Source of the DNA: Strigamia acuminata
Taxonomy: Eukaryota; Arthropoda; Chilopoda; Geophilomorpha; Linotaeniidae
Reading direction: 5' to 3'
Assembly: GCA_949358305.1 (NCBI GenBank)
Contig: OX442322.1
Location: 1,302,001-1,366,000 of the forward strand
DNA: 64,000 nucleotides
Numbering within the stretch: the first letter of the stretch is position 1; every line of letters begins with the position of its first letter. Both the position numbers and the translations under genes were made by a program. This document shows positions 10,601 to 21,534 of the stretch, in pieces. Below the pieces are notes generated by a model. The model did not search any database. It had not been told where the DNA came from and worked only from the letters and a program-made list of their open reading frames with translations.

Positions 10601-12483
10601 GTCGAGGCTCTCGTGGAAATGCGCCACAAGCTCATCAAGCAGCCCACCATGGTCCACCTCCAACTGGAGCTGCAACTGCATATAAATGGCGTTACATTGG
10701 TGGAGATACTGAGTGTAGACACTGGAAAAGGGAGGAACATTTGCGCAAAGTACAGGAACCTGGAAAACTCAAAGTCGATGTTTATTATTTCCCAGAAGCA
10801 GGACTCCGATTACGTTCTAGAGGTGACGTTGAGGAATTCTGTCACATGAACAACATTCCTTATGATCCTGAACTATTTTATTTTGGCAACATGGAATATG
10901 AATTGGAGGATCTTCCGCCACCACTTCCCAGAGTACACCTTTGTCGTCGTGATCCCACAAGTTACGCAGAGGCTGTAAGATTTCCGGATGCAACCAAATG
11001 GCAGGAAGCCATTAATGAAGAGTTAGACACTTTTGCAGAAAGAGGCGTCTATGAAGAGGTCCCTAAACCGGAAAATACAACCATATTAGGGTGCAAGTGG
11101 CTCTTCAAACTGAAGGAAGATGCTCTAGGCAAACCAGCAAGATATCGCGCTAGATTAGTGGCACAGGGCTTTCGCCAAACGTTAGGAGTGGACTACGATG
11201 AAGTCTTTAGTCCTGTTGTCAACTTTGTTCTCATACGCCTATTCTTCTGCCTGCTAGTTGTGCTTAAAGGGTGGAAGGACGCACACTTAGATGTGAAGTG
11301 CGCATACCTATACGGTGATCTTGCGCATAAGGTGTATATGCGCATTCCAGCTGGCGCGACATGTTCAAATCCAAATCATGTATGGCTCCTGATAAAGTCG
11401 CTCTATGGTCTCCACCAGTCCGGGCGCCAATGGTTTGAGAAATTAGATCAAACATTGCGCGATTTAGGATTTCGCAGATTACCAGGATGCAACTGTGTAT
11501 ACATATACGGAACTTCCGCCGTGATGCTAATATACGTCGATGATATAGTTCTATTTTACGCGACGGATAACGTCCTTACACAATTAATTGCGCTCATCAG
11601 CACCAAATTCGATGTCGTGAATTTAGGACCAATTACGAAACTCTTAGGTGTAGAGTTCATCCGTACTCCCAAAGGAATCTTCATCATCCAACGTGCATAC
11701 ATACAGAAGATTCTCAAGAAATTTGAAATTATCGCCGATAAACTCATCAAGGTCCCAGTAACACCAGGAACGACGCTCGTCAAAGGGTCGAAAGAGGACT
11801 TGCCAGAATTTCCTTATCGTTCGTTAATTGGCTCTCTTCTCTTCCTCGCATCGAGGACACGACCTGATATATTATTCTCAGTTATAATGTTATCACAGTT
11901 TAACAATTGCTATAACCACACGCACATCAAGGCACTCATGCAGGTTGTGCGCTACGTAGGCAATACTTTGGATTACGCAATTGAACTGTCAAATTGTTCC
12001 AATGGACAACTATGGGGATATACTGACGCGTCCTGGGCCACCGAAGTCAGCACTTCTTTGAGTTTCGGCGGGTATATAGCCTATATTGGAAACGTCCCCA
12101 TCGGATGGAGTTGTCGAAAACAGACCAGCGTGGCGTGCTCAACGATGGAGGCGGAGTTTGTCGCCCTCGTTGAGTGCGTCCGTGAGCTTTATTGGCTGGA
12201 TTACGTCTACAGTTCCGTCCCGATGCTGAATAGATCTTCACCACCTTTAGTGTTCTCCGATGCGCTTTCTTCTATCCAATTCACATCAAATGACGTGGAG
12301 AACAGTAAAACGAAACATATCCGAGTGAAATTTCATTGGATTCGGGAATGGTACACAGCAGGTGCATTCCAATTGCGCAAAGTCCCCGGATCAATGAACG
12401 TGGCAGACATTTTTACCAAATGGTTAAGTTCATCTCAACTGCGCCTGCTGATTTCCTGGATTTTCAATTTCAACCTATCGTGA
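7678..12483 (+). CDS. gag-pol: Inner copia Gag-Pol polyprotein, intact
   Basis: One uninterrupted 1601-residue Ty1/copia polyprotein that would be cut by its own protease in the particle. In order: Gag (about 1-280) with zinc knuckle CFNCQEFGHYANKC (near 8382-8423); aspartic protease DCGATDHVC (near 8635); integrase zinc finger HSRLGHLH...CNHC (near 9358-9470); integrase core with LLHMDVWG, YVLTIIDDATRY and the E of GTAERINRTM (9542-9870); a Pro/Thr-rich linker; reverse transcriptase from CKWLFKLK through YVDDIVLF (near 11536); RNase H from YTDASWATE (near 12020) to the ADIFTKWL end. Fused gag and pol in one frame is normal for copia. All catalytic residues looked for are present. Expression is doubtful because the 5' LTR is truncated. 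Confidence 0.96.
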   Translation: MSKSVEANSGRLPILSVGNYELWQRSMRMVLRSEELWEHVTEEEEAEFLKTAGDKEKKKYKRRKAKALGLIYCSVSEAKKSALDDCKTPKEAWDILANIYAPSSRARQAAMRREFLNLRLEQGEDMADFLGRVDYHVRQMKDIGEITSPDHHAYQYLDLLPREYSQISFTTYHLPNGEFTPKKVSEQLLAEHMRLKAMDSRDVDNSKHSRAYAGEKQQRGRNRSRPSRPLSSVQCFNCQEFGHYANKCPLPSRRDDKNQPAASLQRKPRSSSHKRNKNSNRDDSRPRGNSSARRETNFFASAPQQLPTIHFMQSHEWIVDCGATDHVCHVQAWFQDFVKVVPFNIALGQGHSEVLGKGKVQIISMINNVECVVNLQDVLYAPKFEANLISVSKMDKTKHHIHIWNGDVYVYKSDIKHPMLRAKEKGGLYYVDGLCPPSTLMSTVDVPIAQSIAPTRTLVTTEEDFIQYPRAKKKSKNPELFTDFRLEFPPLPNEIPPPAPIKVTQSKTPPVPVPTNPLPQAPSFADTLKAIPPTSKPNLKSANQKKVAAPTVKKDATGIWHSRLGHLHTNAMKLLAGNNQVYGVTPAEVNKELSCNHCRIAKSTRISHKPDEHPISTKALDLLHMDVWGASRTTSYGGARYVLTIIDDATRYAWIFPMAQKSQVFGLFKDYVTRIERVTGKRVKAIRTDRGGEFLSNEFERYLKETGIQAQRTNPHSPAMNGTAERINRTMADYTRAILDETGLPNELWAEFAVTFSYIKNRCPHSRLKNEVPYILWRRRALLLRHLRKLGSKCWVHHTAPGRDKLDPRAWEGYLVGYATTTRGYRVWNPTDNKVIESIHVQIDERQYYKRSNHYRGPQQPWIGPDEDQSHQTSQTYQPLRISQPHVRFDDGLEYTDWPKFPDSEDECDTDYDSDDSTPAGAQFRTPPATPTPGSPIRAPLITPVITPVPSPVITPGNTPSHTPPGSPPSFVNARRGSRGNAPQAHQAAHHGPPPTGAATAYKWRYIGGDTECRHWKREEHLRKVQEPGKLKVDVYYFPEAGLRLRSRGDVEEFCHMNNIPYDPELFYFGNMEYELEDLPPPLPRVHLCRRDPTSYAEAVRFPDATKWQEAINEELDTFAERGVYEEVPKPENTTILGCKWLFKLKEDALGKPARYRARLVAQGFRQTLGVDYDEVFSPVVNFVLIRLFFCLLVVLKGWKDAHLDVKCAYLYGDLAHKVYMRIPAGATCSNPNHVWLLIKSLYGLHQSGRQWFEKLDQTLRDLGFRRLPGCNCVYIYGTSAVMLIYVDDIVLFYATDNVLTQLIALISTKFDVVNLGPITKLLGVEFIRTPKGIFIIQRAYIQKILKKFEIIADKLIKVPVTPGTTLVKGSKEDLPEFPYRSLIGSLLFLASRTRPDILFSVIMLSQFNNCYNHTHIKALMQVVRYVGNTLDYAIELSNCSNGQLWGYTDASWATEVSTSLSFGGYIAYIGNVPIGWSCRKQTSVACSTMEAEFVALVECVRELYWLDYVYSSVPMLNRSSPPLVFSDALSSIQFTSNDVENSKTKHIRVKFHWIREWYTAGAFQLRKVPGSMNVADIFTKWLSSSQLRLLISWIFNFNLS

Positions 12484-12691
12484 CATTCTTAATTTAGTTT
12501 TACCCGAATTTTGAGGATCATCGAGTTCCAGTGGGAATTTTCGGGCTTCCGTAGCGATTAATTTAACAGTACCCGGCTCGATGTTCCGAATTATTATTTC
12601 CATTATTATTATTCTATGTAAAGCTACATTTAAAGTTTTCCCCTTAACTTATTCTTTATTTTTGCGGTTATTTGCCATCGAAGGGGGAAAT
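12484..12691 (+). other. Inner copia 3' non-coding region and polypurine tract
   Basis: About 200 bp after the stop, ending in the polypurine tract GAAGGGGGAAA (12680-12690), the primer for plus-strand DNA, directly before the LTR. The outer copia has a matching region at 16995-17202. Confidence 0.8.
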
Positions 12692-13161
12692 TGTTGTTTA
12701 TCGATGCCAAACAGTCCTCCGTACTTGTTTTGCACATTTCTTAAAGTATTACTGCATTATGCAGCCTAGTGTATTTATTAGGATTTATTTCATTATTTAA
12801 CATTGGGCATAATGCTGCCTGCATCATGTTAGTATTAGTTTACTTTTTCCAACACCAGATGGTGTCACTTGTATTTTTTTCTCGATCACAATGGCCGCTT
12901 GCATGCCAGCAAGCACTCATGTATTTTCTCCATCTAAATGGACCACATTATGTAAGCATTTTCGTTTTTATTAAACATTTAGTTTATTTTTACATTGTGT
13001 TTGTCACTCATGAGCACTTTAGAGTGCAGTGACTTTATTTTCCACCATTTTCAAGCGCTGGAGGTGCGCGCACGTCATTGCGCTCATATTAGCCGTGTTT
13101 CGGCATTTAAACTCGCTTCCACACACAGTATTTTATACTGTGAGCGCACTCCTCTGCTACA
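12692..13161 (+). repeat. Inner copia 3' LTR, complete
   Basis: 470 bp from TGTTGTTTATCG to CTACA. Its last 205 bp match the truncated left copy. Confidence 0.92.
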
Positions 13162-16100
13162 CTATATGCACCGAATTTCGAAGCCAATTTGATTTCGGTG
13201 TCGAAAATCGATAAAACGCGACATCATATCCACATTTTCAACGGAGAAGTTAATGTTTATGAATCGGACTATCGTTTGCCAATCATTCGTGCAAAGGAAC
13301 GTGGTGGCTTGTATTATTTGGACGGTTTGTGTTCGGCCCCTATCAGTTCGACAACGGTTTCGACATCCACTCCACCGACAATTCAATCTGTTAAAACAAT
13401 GGTCACGACAGAAGTGGACTTCGACAATGTTCCGAAACCGGTTAACGGAAAACAAAAGCAACGGGAAATTACAGACTATCGTTTCGATCTGCCAGCGGTT
13501 GAGAGTGTGAAGGCAATTCCCACCCAACCAATTCCAAACCTGACCGATCCCACTCATTTTCCCGTCCTTACTCCCGTTCCTCCACCGGTCATTGTCAATC
13601 CGACCACACAGTCCTATTCCAATGCTCTGCAATTTCTACCGATTTCCCCTCCTCCTGGCAATTTACCTCCGTCACAGAAAAAGGTAATTGCTAATCCTGC
13701 TTCGGTTAAAGATGCCACCGGTCTATGGCATAGTCAACTCGGTCACCTGCATACTAATGCAATGAAGCTTCTGGCAGCCAACGACCAAGTTTATGGGCTG
13801 CAACCAGCTGAAGTCCGACAAGAATTGTCGTGTAACGACTGCAGAATTGCTAAATCGACCAGAGCTTCGCATAAACCGGACCCGAATCCCTGTACATCGA
13901 AACCGTTAGATCTTCTACACATGGATTTGTGGGGGCCAGCCCCGCTCACGTCCCTGGGCGGTTCGGATTATGTTTTCACCATCATCGACGATGCCACGCG
14001 TTACACATGGATTATCCTGTTGGCGCAGAAGTCTCAGACCTTTGGAGCGTTCAAAGACTTCGTCGCCCGTGTTGAACGAATTCAGAACACTCGCGTGAAA
14101 GCGATTAGATCCGACCGTGGCGGCGAATTCATGTCAAATGAATTCTTGAACTATCTCAAAGAAAAGGGCATCCAAGGGCAGAGGACCAATCCTGCATCAC
14201 CTCAGATGAACGGGACTGCCGAACGCATAAATCGAACGATGGCCGACAGTGTCCGATCTCTTATCTCCGAAACTCAACTCCCGGATGACCTTTGGGCGGA
14301 ACTCGCAGTCACTTTCGCGTATGTGAAGAACCGAAGTCCGCATTCGAGGTTGAATAACCAAATTCCCTATATCCTATGGCGACAACGAGCATTGTCTTTA
14401 CGACACCTACGTAAAATGGGGTCCAAATGCTGGGTGCATTACACCGCGCCAGGCCGCAAGAAACTAGATCCGCGTGCATGGGAGGGATATCTCGTTGGTT
14501 ACGCGACTGGTACCCGCGGATATAGAGTTTGGAATCCGGTAGAAGATCGAGTTTACGAAACGGTTCACGTCAAGATCGATGAACGCCAATCATATCGGAA
14601 ATCTCTTCGTGGCGCATCTCAACGGCCCGAAGAAACTTTTTCTGATGTCAGACAGCAATCGGTTTCGTTTAACGACAACGTCCAGTTCCATGACTGGCCA
14701 AGAGAATCCGATTCCGAACATTCTGACCATTCCGACGACGACTCCGATAATGGTGGAGCAAGCCACGCCAGCGGCGTATCGACATCTCACTCTGTTCATA
14801 CACCGGTCATCCAATTGCCGCCTCCGACAACACCAGAGCACTGTTGGATGCGTGTGCACTGCAATTACCGAGTTCGGCAAGTCTAGGACATTCACAGTCC
14901 TATCCTGTGCTTTATCAGGAGGGCGATACGGAGGATGATGCTGAACAAATTAACGATGATCGAATTGACGAGATTTCACTTTATCCCGGTACATCTGAAT
15001 TCACTGGGACGTCTGCAGAGCAATCCCCTCGCCAGTCACCGCCGGGTTCTCCAGCTAGATACATCACATATCGCCGGAAAACCCGTGGAGCAGACTTATC
15101 TCACACAGTGTCGGTATTTGACGATACTCCAATGTCTCCTGCTCCAATTCAGCACATAGTCGGGACAGAAGTCTTGCCTGCTACGGATCGCCATACTGCA
15201 TATATTTGGCGACCCATTGGGGGAGATTCCGAGTGCAGTGATTGGAGACGCGAGGAACACCTTCGGAAGGATCAAGTTCCGGGATCGATTAAAACAGACG
15301 TTTACTACTTTCCGATGCCCGGCATTCGACTTAGATCTCAGAGAGATGTTGAGGAATATTGTATGCTCAACAATATCGATTATGAGCCAGAACTGTTTAT
15401 TTGGAGCAACATTGAGTATACATTGCCGACTATTCCGGGTGTTCGTCATGCCGCTCATCTCTGTAGAACGAAACCAGCTTCCTACGCTGAAATCCCGAAA
15501 TTCTCCGACGCTCCGAAATGGCGCGAAGCCATTAAGGAAGAGCTCGACACATTCACCGAGAGAGAGGTTTATCTCGAAGTTCCAAGACCACCGGATACTA
15601 CGATTCTTGGCTGCAAATGGCTTTTTAAGCTGAAGACCGATGCAGCAGGAACGATTACAAGATATCGAGCTCGTTTAGTCGCCCAGGGTTTTCGTCAAAC
15701 TCTCGGAGTCGACTACGATGAAGTTTTTAGTCCGGTGGTGAATTTCGTCTTAATCCGTTTATTCTTCTGTCTTCTCGTCGTGTTGCGTGGTTGGAAGGAT
15801 GCACACTTAGATGTGAAATGTGCGTACCTGTATGGAGAACTTAAACACAAAGTCTACATGCGGATCCCTGCAGGTGCCACATGTTCCAACCCCAACAATG
15901 TGTGGCTACTCGTTAAATCCCTTTACGGCCTCCACCAGTCGGGAAGACAATGGTTCGAAAAGTTAGACGAGACGCTTCGAGACTTCGGATTCCGAAGAAT
16001 GCCAGCTTGCAATTGTGTCTACGTCTTTGGAAACTCCGCTATCATGTTAGTCTACGTGGACGATATTATTTTATTCTACGCGTCCGACAGCGTTTTCGAC

Positions 16101-16994
16101 CAATTGATCCGACTTATCAGTTCGAAATTCCATATCGTCAATCTCGGCCCGATTACAAAATTGTTAGGCGTCGAGTTCATCCGTGATATGGGACGCACAT
16201 TCATTTCCCAACGTGCTTATATTGCAAAGATCATCAAAAAGTTTGGAACCTCGACCAACAAGCTCGTGAAAGTTCCCGTGACACGCGGGACGACACTCGT
16301 CAGAGGATCGACCGAGAATTTGGAAGATTTCCCATACCGCTCACTGATAGGATCGCTGTTATTCTTGGCTTCGAGGACACGCCCCGATATACTTTACTCC
16401 GTTATCCATTTATCGCAATACAACACCTGCTATAATAAGACCCACATTCGAGCATTACTTCAAGTTCTACAGTACGTCGCTAACACCGCGCACTTTTGCA
16501 TCGAATTATCCGGCTGTACTTCTTCACAATTGTGGGCATACACCGACGCTTCGTGGGCATGCGATCCGGAGACATCATTAAGTTTCGGCGGTTATATTAC
16601 TTTCATCGGCAACATTCCAATCGGCTGGTCTTGCCGAAAACAGTCGACCGTGGCATGCTCAACAATGGAAGCAGAATTCATCGCCCTTGTTGAGTGTGTC
16701 AAGGAACTCTATTGGTTGGACCACGTTTATCTTCAATTTCCGATCCTCAACCGATTATCGCGACCCGTCATTTATTCCGACGCTCTCTCGGCCATACAGT
16801 TTACTTCCAACGATGTCGAAACTTCGAAAACTCGACATATTCGTGTACGTTATCATTGGCTCAGGGAGTGGTATACGGCGGGACGTTTCGAACTCCGCAA
16901 AGTGCCCGGCGATCTCAACGTCGCCGACATCTTCACGAAGTGGCTCGGATCGGAACGTTTACAATCGTTGATTTCTCGGATTTTCCGATTGTAA
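13162..16994 (+). pseudogene. pol: Outer copia integrase, RT and RNase H, frameshifted
   Basis: Remaining two thirds of the outer copia polyprotein. It restarts at a point matching LYAPKFEANLISVSK of the inner copia. Integrase lies at about 13720-14480 (HSQLGHLH, CNDC, LLHMDLWG, FTIIDDATRY, GTAERINRTM). The frame of 13162-14886 ends in a stop and continues in another frame from about 14844 to 16994, so a small indel lies near 14840-14886 in the Pro/Ser-rich linker. The second part has reverse transcriptase with YVDDIILF near 16056 and RNase H from YTDASWACD to ADIFTKWL. It clearly belongs to the same family as the inner copia. Confidence 0.92.
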
Positions 16995-17202
16995 CTTTAT
17001 CGTGACATTCTTAATTTAGTTTTTCCCGATTGTGAGAGTCATCGAGTTTCAGTGAGAATATTCGGGCTTCCGCAGAGTTTTTCAATTACAGTACCCGGCT
17101 CGGTGATTCGACTTTATTATTTCCCTTTTGATTAATGTTTATACTATAATTCTAGTACTCGATTGTATCTTTCCCCGAACATTTAAGATGGAAGGGGGGA
17201 TT
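16995..17202 (+). other. Outer copia 3' non-coding region and polypurine tract
   Basis: Related to 12484-12691, including the shared string CGTGACATTCTTAATTTAGTTTT-like start. It ends in polypurine tract GGAAGGGGGGA (17190-17200) before the LTR. Confidence 0.8.
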
Positions 17203-17764
17203 TGTTGGTCTAGGAACCACTCATGTTGTCGATATCAAATGTTTATATACTATATGTTTTGTGTTCAAACACATTGTATTGATATTTGATCATTTATTTA
17301 CTGTTTTCTCTATTTGGATTTAATTTCTGCTGTCCAGTATGTAATTCCATACTTTGCTTACGTTTTACTTAGATGATTTGTTCTTTAATTTAAAACTTAA
17401 TGTTAATAACTGTCACCAGAGTGCTGTGACACTCTTGCCCCGAATCCAAGATGGCAGCGCACACAGGTGTGTGCACTTTCACATCTTTTCACCTTTGGAA
17501 ATCCATTTATGTAAGATATGGTTTACTTTTCATTAAACTTTTATGTTTTTAAGTGTTTACCTTCACTTTAGAGCACCTTCAGTGCTATTTAAGCGCATAT
17601 AAGCGACCATAAGTCGCGCGCTCGTTCGAATCGCATCACGCGCTCGCTCGAATCGCATCACGCGATTCTGTTATCGGAATTAACCGTCGCGCATTTGCGA
17701 CGCGCTTTATTTCACGCTTCCACATCGGTTCATTTGCCGATTATTTGCGCACCACTCACCTACA
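17203..17764 (+). repeat. Outer copia 3' LTR
   Basis: 562 bp, partner of 4283-4844. It is followed by the target duplication GAGAA at 17765-17769, where gypsy-1 pol resumes. Confidence 0.95.
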
Positions 17765-17769
17765 GAGAA

Positions 17770-19359
17770 GACGTCCTCTAAAGCAGTTCGTCCTTCTCGA
17801 CAATGTGTTGTTTAGGAAGAAAAATTCTTTGAATTCCCTAGACACGGAAGTAAATCTGTTATATGTTCCGCAGCATTTGAAAACTGCAGTTCTTGAAGAA
17901 ATGCATGACGGACTGACGGGTGCTCACTTGGGCCTAAACAAAACATGGAAGAGAATGAGAACAAGATTCTTCTGGCCCCGGATATATAAAGACGTTAGAA
18001 ATTACGTACTTTCTTGTCCACATTGCGCGAGCTCGAAATCAATGACAACACCGCCAAAAGGTTTAATGCAGTCGTGGTCTACAATATCTAAGCCTTTCGA
18101 GAGGATTGGAATCGATACATTGGGAAGTTTTCCGACCTCCGACAAGGGCAACAAGTATGTTTTCGTAATGACAGATTATTTGTCGCGGACAGTGATTGCT
18201 AGAGCAGCTCCAGCATCAACAGCGTTGGAAGCAGCTAGAACTTTGCTTTATGAGTTAATGTTGAAGGAAGGCAGTCCGAGAGAAATCCTGAGCGATAAAG
18301 GCACAGAATACAGAAACAAAATGGTGGAAAAAGTATCAAATATGTTTAAGGCCCTACATAAAACCACTTCAGGGTACCATCCAAGGACCAATGGCCTCAC
18401 AGAAAGATTCAATGCGACGTTTGCAAAAATGTTGCAGATTTATGTTGATAAGGACCAGAGGGACTGGGTTGATTTTTTGCCATTTTTGCTTTTCTCATAT
18501 AATACCGGTGTGCACGAAACGACAGGATGTACACCTTATTATCTTTTGAAAGGATATGAAGTCGATTTGAATGTGGACGTAAACCTCAACTTACCTCAGA
18601 AAGAATTCACCTTGCGAACCTCGAAATTCATCAGAGAAGCTAGGAAGATAGCAAATGAAAGGTTGGAATGGCAAGGAGAAAAAAGCAGAAAAAGATTCGA
18701 TCAAGGCCGAGTTCATGTGGAATTTGATCCAGGAGAATTAGTTTATCTCAAAACACCCAATAGAAAAGTTGGGTTAAGTGAAAAACTTACCACAATTCTC
18801 AGGCCCATACGAAATAGTAAGAAGAACCGCGCCAAATGACTATGAAATTAGAAGCTCAAATGGAAAGAAAACAAACATTGTTAACGTTGAACGATTAAAA
18901 CCGTATAAACCTAGAGAAGAAATTCCAGCGGAAATATTAGAAGAATTAACAGCTAAAAAAGTCACATTTGCTGATGAAAATGCAACACGAAGCGAAATAC
19001 AACAAGAAATTGAAGAAAACACGTCAATTTCGCCAATTCCAATTGCTAAAGAACGATTCATTAGCGATGACGATCAGATTTCGTTAAAAACACTCTTTGA
19101 ACCTGAAGAAAATGCAATAAAAACGTCAAATTTCCCGATTCCAAGTGAAAAAGAGCGATTAAAAGCGCTCTATGGACCGAAAGAAATTATGGAAAGATGG
19201 CAAAACGAAGACAAACGGAAAAACGAAGAAAATCAATTGCGAAAACCGCCGACAGGTGTCGCTGACGCAGTCGATGACGCGTCGCCACCTGAAATCGAGA
19301 GTTTCCGGTCACGTCGCCTTCGCAAACAGGCTCGTCGTGACTATCGTGGATTGTGTTAA
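17770..19359 (+). pseudogene. pol: gypsy-1 Pol, 3' part (integrase), frameshifted
   Basis: Continuation of gypsy-1 Pol after the copia insertion. The integrase zinc finger (H...H...CPHC, with CPHC near 18016), the DDE core (GIDTLG, FVMTDY, LSDKGTEY, GLTERFN) and a GPY/F-type end (FSGPYEIV near 18797) are visible. The first frame ends at 18839, while the FSGPYEIV segment is read in another frame (18778-19359). A one-base change in the A-run near 18780-18786 explains this. The last 170 residues are charged and low in complexity, rich in Glu and Lys. The element is therefore non-functional for integration unless complemented. Confidence 0.9.
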
Positions 19360-19746
19360 GGTTTTCTGAGACGAACCAGGTTTACTGAGTGACTCAAGGA
19401 AAACCTAAAAGCATTAATAATAGCAGCGGACTTGATTTGTGTGTGATTCCGTAAGTGAAGAGAGTGAAAATTTTGAACGAATTTGACGAACTAAATAGCT
19501 TAAAAACATCGTGAAATGGAAATTTAGACTTAAATAATTGTGTTAAAACTTCGAAATGAAATTTTAGTGTGTGCATAAATTATCAAGTGACTAATAAGTT
19601 GAAAAATTGTTAAATTTAGTGTAAATTAGTGCAACATGAAATGTTAAATGAATTAATGAATGGAAATTGGAATAATTTTGTGAAAATTTTGAATTAATGA
19701 ATTAATCTATTTTATTTTCTTTACAAATAATATATTAGGAATCCAA
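19360..19746 (+). other. gypsy-1 spacer between pol and third ORF
   Basis: 387 bp, AT-rich, many short in-frame stops, no ORF. It may hold the splice site or promoter for the third ORF; TTTTCTTTACAAATAATATATTAG near 19720 resembles a splice acceptor region but is not proven. Confidence 0.5.
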
Positions 19747-21114
19747 ATGGACGAAATGGCAAGCAAATTTGATCGGATGGATGTGCGTAGTGACAGTGAC
19801 AGTGATGCGGATTCGGTTTGCTCGATGCAAGTGGGCGACCTTTTGGAACGTCAACTTAAGAAAGGCGATGACTTGGAAATTTATCTAGCTAATAAGCCCA
19901 GCACAAGCAAAACTTTGGACGAATTGGTTAACTGCCCACGCCCGTTTACAGAAGGAAAACGGAAGGCGGAGGAAGATAAAAAGAAATATGCAGGACCATT
20001 AACAAAGGGTGAAGAAGGCTTATTACGTCGTCGTCGTAAGAATCGACAATTGAAACGGGATAAGAAAGCACAAAAGAAGAAAGTGTTTGATGAGCAATCG
20101 AAAAAGATCCGGGAAGAAGAAATGCGTCACACCGTTGATCGAAACAAACGCCGATTAGATGATTTGCGAATGGAGCACCGGAATATGGTCAACGCCATTA
20201 GAGCCAGGAAATTAAAAGGAGTGATAGGATTGCCCGACTACCAGTTGTGGAGAACAGGGGCGAATGCTTTGCTGATCCAGGAGGCAAAAATAAGAAAAAA
20301 CATTCTAAAAGCCATCGCCCTAGCGAGAAGAGAGTCCTTCCAGGACCCTAGTGTAGTATTTCCCACTCCTATACGGGTATACCGTGTGGAGTTGGACGCT
20401 GCACGACAGGTCCAGGCTCTTGGACTTGCATTAGATTATAGTAATGCGCCAAAATACGACTTAGCATTCGACGCCGTAGGATGTCCGCCGATTGAAGTCA
20501 TGAACTACCAAATGGCAGCATTAGGCGACCTGACGCCGGGACGACAGAGCTGGACGTATGACAGCGTCGTTGACCACTACCTCCAACTGTTAGAAAAGCG
20601 ATATCCGATATTGGCACCATTCCAATCTGATTGGGTCTTCAAAATGGTGGACCCAGCCAAACGAAGAGAAGCGATCAGTTGGCTAATGAAGAGACTTCCA
20701 TGTGCTCAAAAGAAGATTTGGGTGTTCCCAGTTCCTATTGAAGAGCATTGGCAGCTTTTCATAGTGGATTGGCGGAAAAAGCCAACCCAATACGTGCTTT
20801 ACGATCCAAGCGGACCAATAGAACTCACATATCCGAAATGGTAATCGCTAAGATATTCATTGGTAGGCGCAGGAGTAACATTTCCAAACAAGTTCGTACG
20901 TTGGGACCCACCACGTATGCACCAATTGGACAACGACAGCTGCGGCCCAACTGTACTCTATTTCATCAGACGATACGTTGAAGATCGTGACCTGATGCAG
21001 TTTGGGGAGCCGTGTGAGTTACGCCTACGTTTTATCTACGAGATTGCAAACCGTGAAATTCTCCCATTCGAGTTGATCAAAGAAGAAGATAAGAAGGATC
21101 AAGCGGAAGGATGA
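19747..21114 (+). pseudogene. gypsy-1 third ORF: Ulp1/SENP-like (C48) cysteine protease, one in-frame stop
   Basis: An accessory ORF between pol and the 3' LTR, where an envelope gene sits in errantiviruses. The N-terminal half is Asp/Ser-rich then strongly basic and coiled-coil-like (Lys/Arg/Glu runs near 19960-20200). The C-terminal half fits the Ulp1/adenain cysteine-protease fold: EHWQLF with His334 (CAT 20746), an Asp in LYDPSG (residue 353), and QLDNDSCG with Gln and the nucleophile Cys (TGC 20941) in the expected Q-x5-C spacing. A TAA at 20842-20844 lies between His/Asp and Cys in the same frame; the frame is otherwise open to 21114. Substrate is unknown: SUMO-like tags on host proteins or the element's own Gag are possibilities. 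No signal peptide or membrane segment is seen. Confidence 0.72.
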
Positions 21115-21534
21115 GAGTGAAGTGAACTTTAACTTCTTTAAGTGAATAAGTGTAAAACCAACACGAACTTTGAACATTTATTTTGTGTGTGTTTTTTTTT
21201 TTTTTTATTTTATAGAAAATTGAAAACTAAGAAAAAAAGTAATATAAAACAAAAAACCAAAAAGTGTTATTATGAATGAGAAGTGTTAGTTTTATTTAAT
21301 TTTAAACTTTGAATATTGTTTCCAATGTAAAAGTGTAATAAAAAGTGATTATGACATTTATAAACATTGAAAAGTGTGTTACATTATATTTTTGTAAAAA
21401 TAAGGATGATGAAAAGAGATTCTCAAAATTGTAAAATTGTGTTCATGATTTGAATTTTTTTTAATGTGAAAGGAGATGCGTTAGTTAGAACAATTCATTG
21501 TTTTTCGAGAGACCGAAAAAATTAAAGGGGGGGC
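21115..21534 (+). other. gypsy-1 3' non-coding region with polypurine tract
   Basis: 420 bp of AT-rich sequence without an ORF, including a T-run near 21190. It ends in the polypurine tract AAAGGGGGGG (21524-21533) one base before the LTR. Confidence 0.8.

Larger units (their letters stand above)
6620..13161 (+). mobile_element. Inner Ty1/copia element with intact polyprotein, left LTR truncated
   Basis: Copia element inside the outer copia. The right LTR is complete (12692-13161, 470 bp). The left LTR keeps only its last 205 bp (6620-6824, matching 12957-13161 with one difference seen). The first 265 bp of the left LTR and the adjoining protease region of the outer copia are both gone, so one deletion across the left junction explains both losses. 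The internal part is complete: primer site, leader, one long gag-pol ORF, polypurine tract. It could be transcribed only weakly or not at all from the broken LTR, because the U3 start is missing. Confidence 0.92.
4283..17764 (+). mobile_element. Outer Ty1/copia element inserted in gypsy-1 pol
   Basis: Complete-ended copia element: 562-bp LTRs at 4283-4844 and 17203-17764, flanked by the 5-bp duplication GAGAA (4278-4282 and 17765-17769). LTRs begin TGTTGG and end CTACA. Internal order is primer binding site, leader, gag, then a younger copia element (6620-13161), then integrase, RT and RNase H, and polypurine tract. The protease-coding region, about 100 codons by comparison with the inner copia, is missing at the inner insertion. 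A frameshift separates integrase from RT. About six LTR differences by eye, all transitions, give an age older than the inner copia. Confidence 0.95.
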
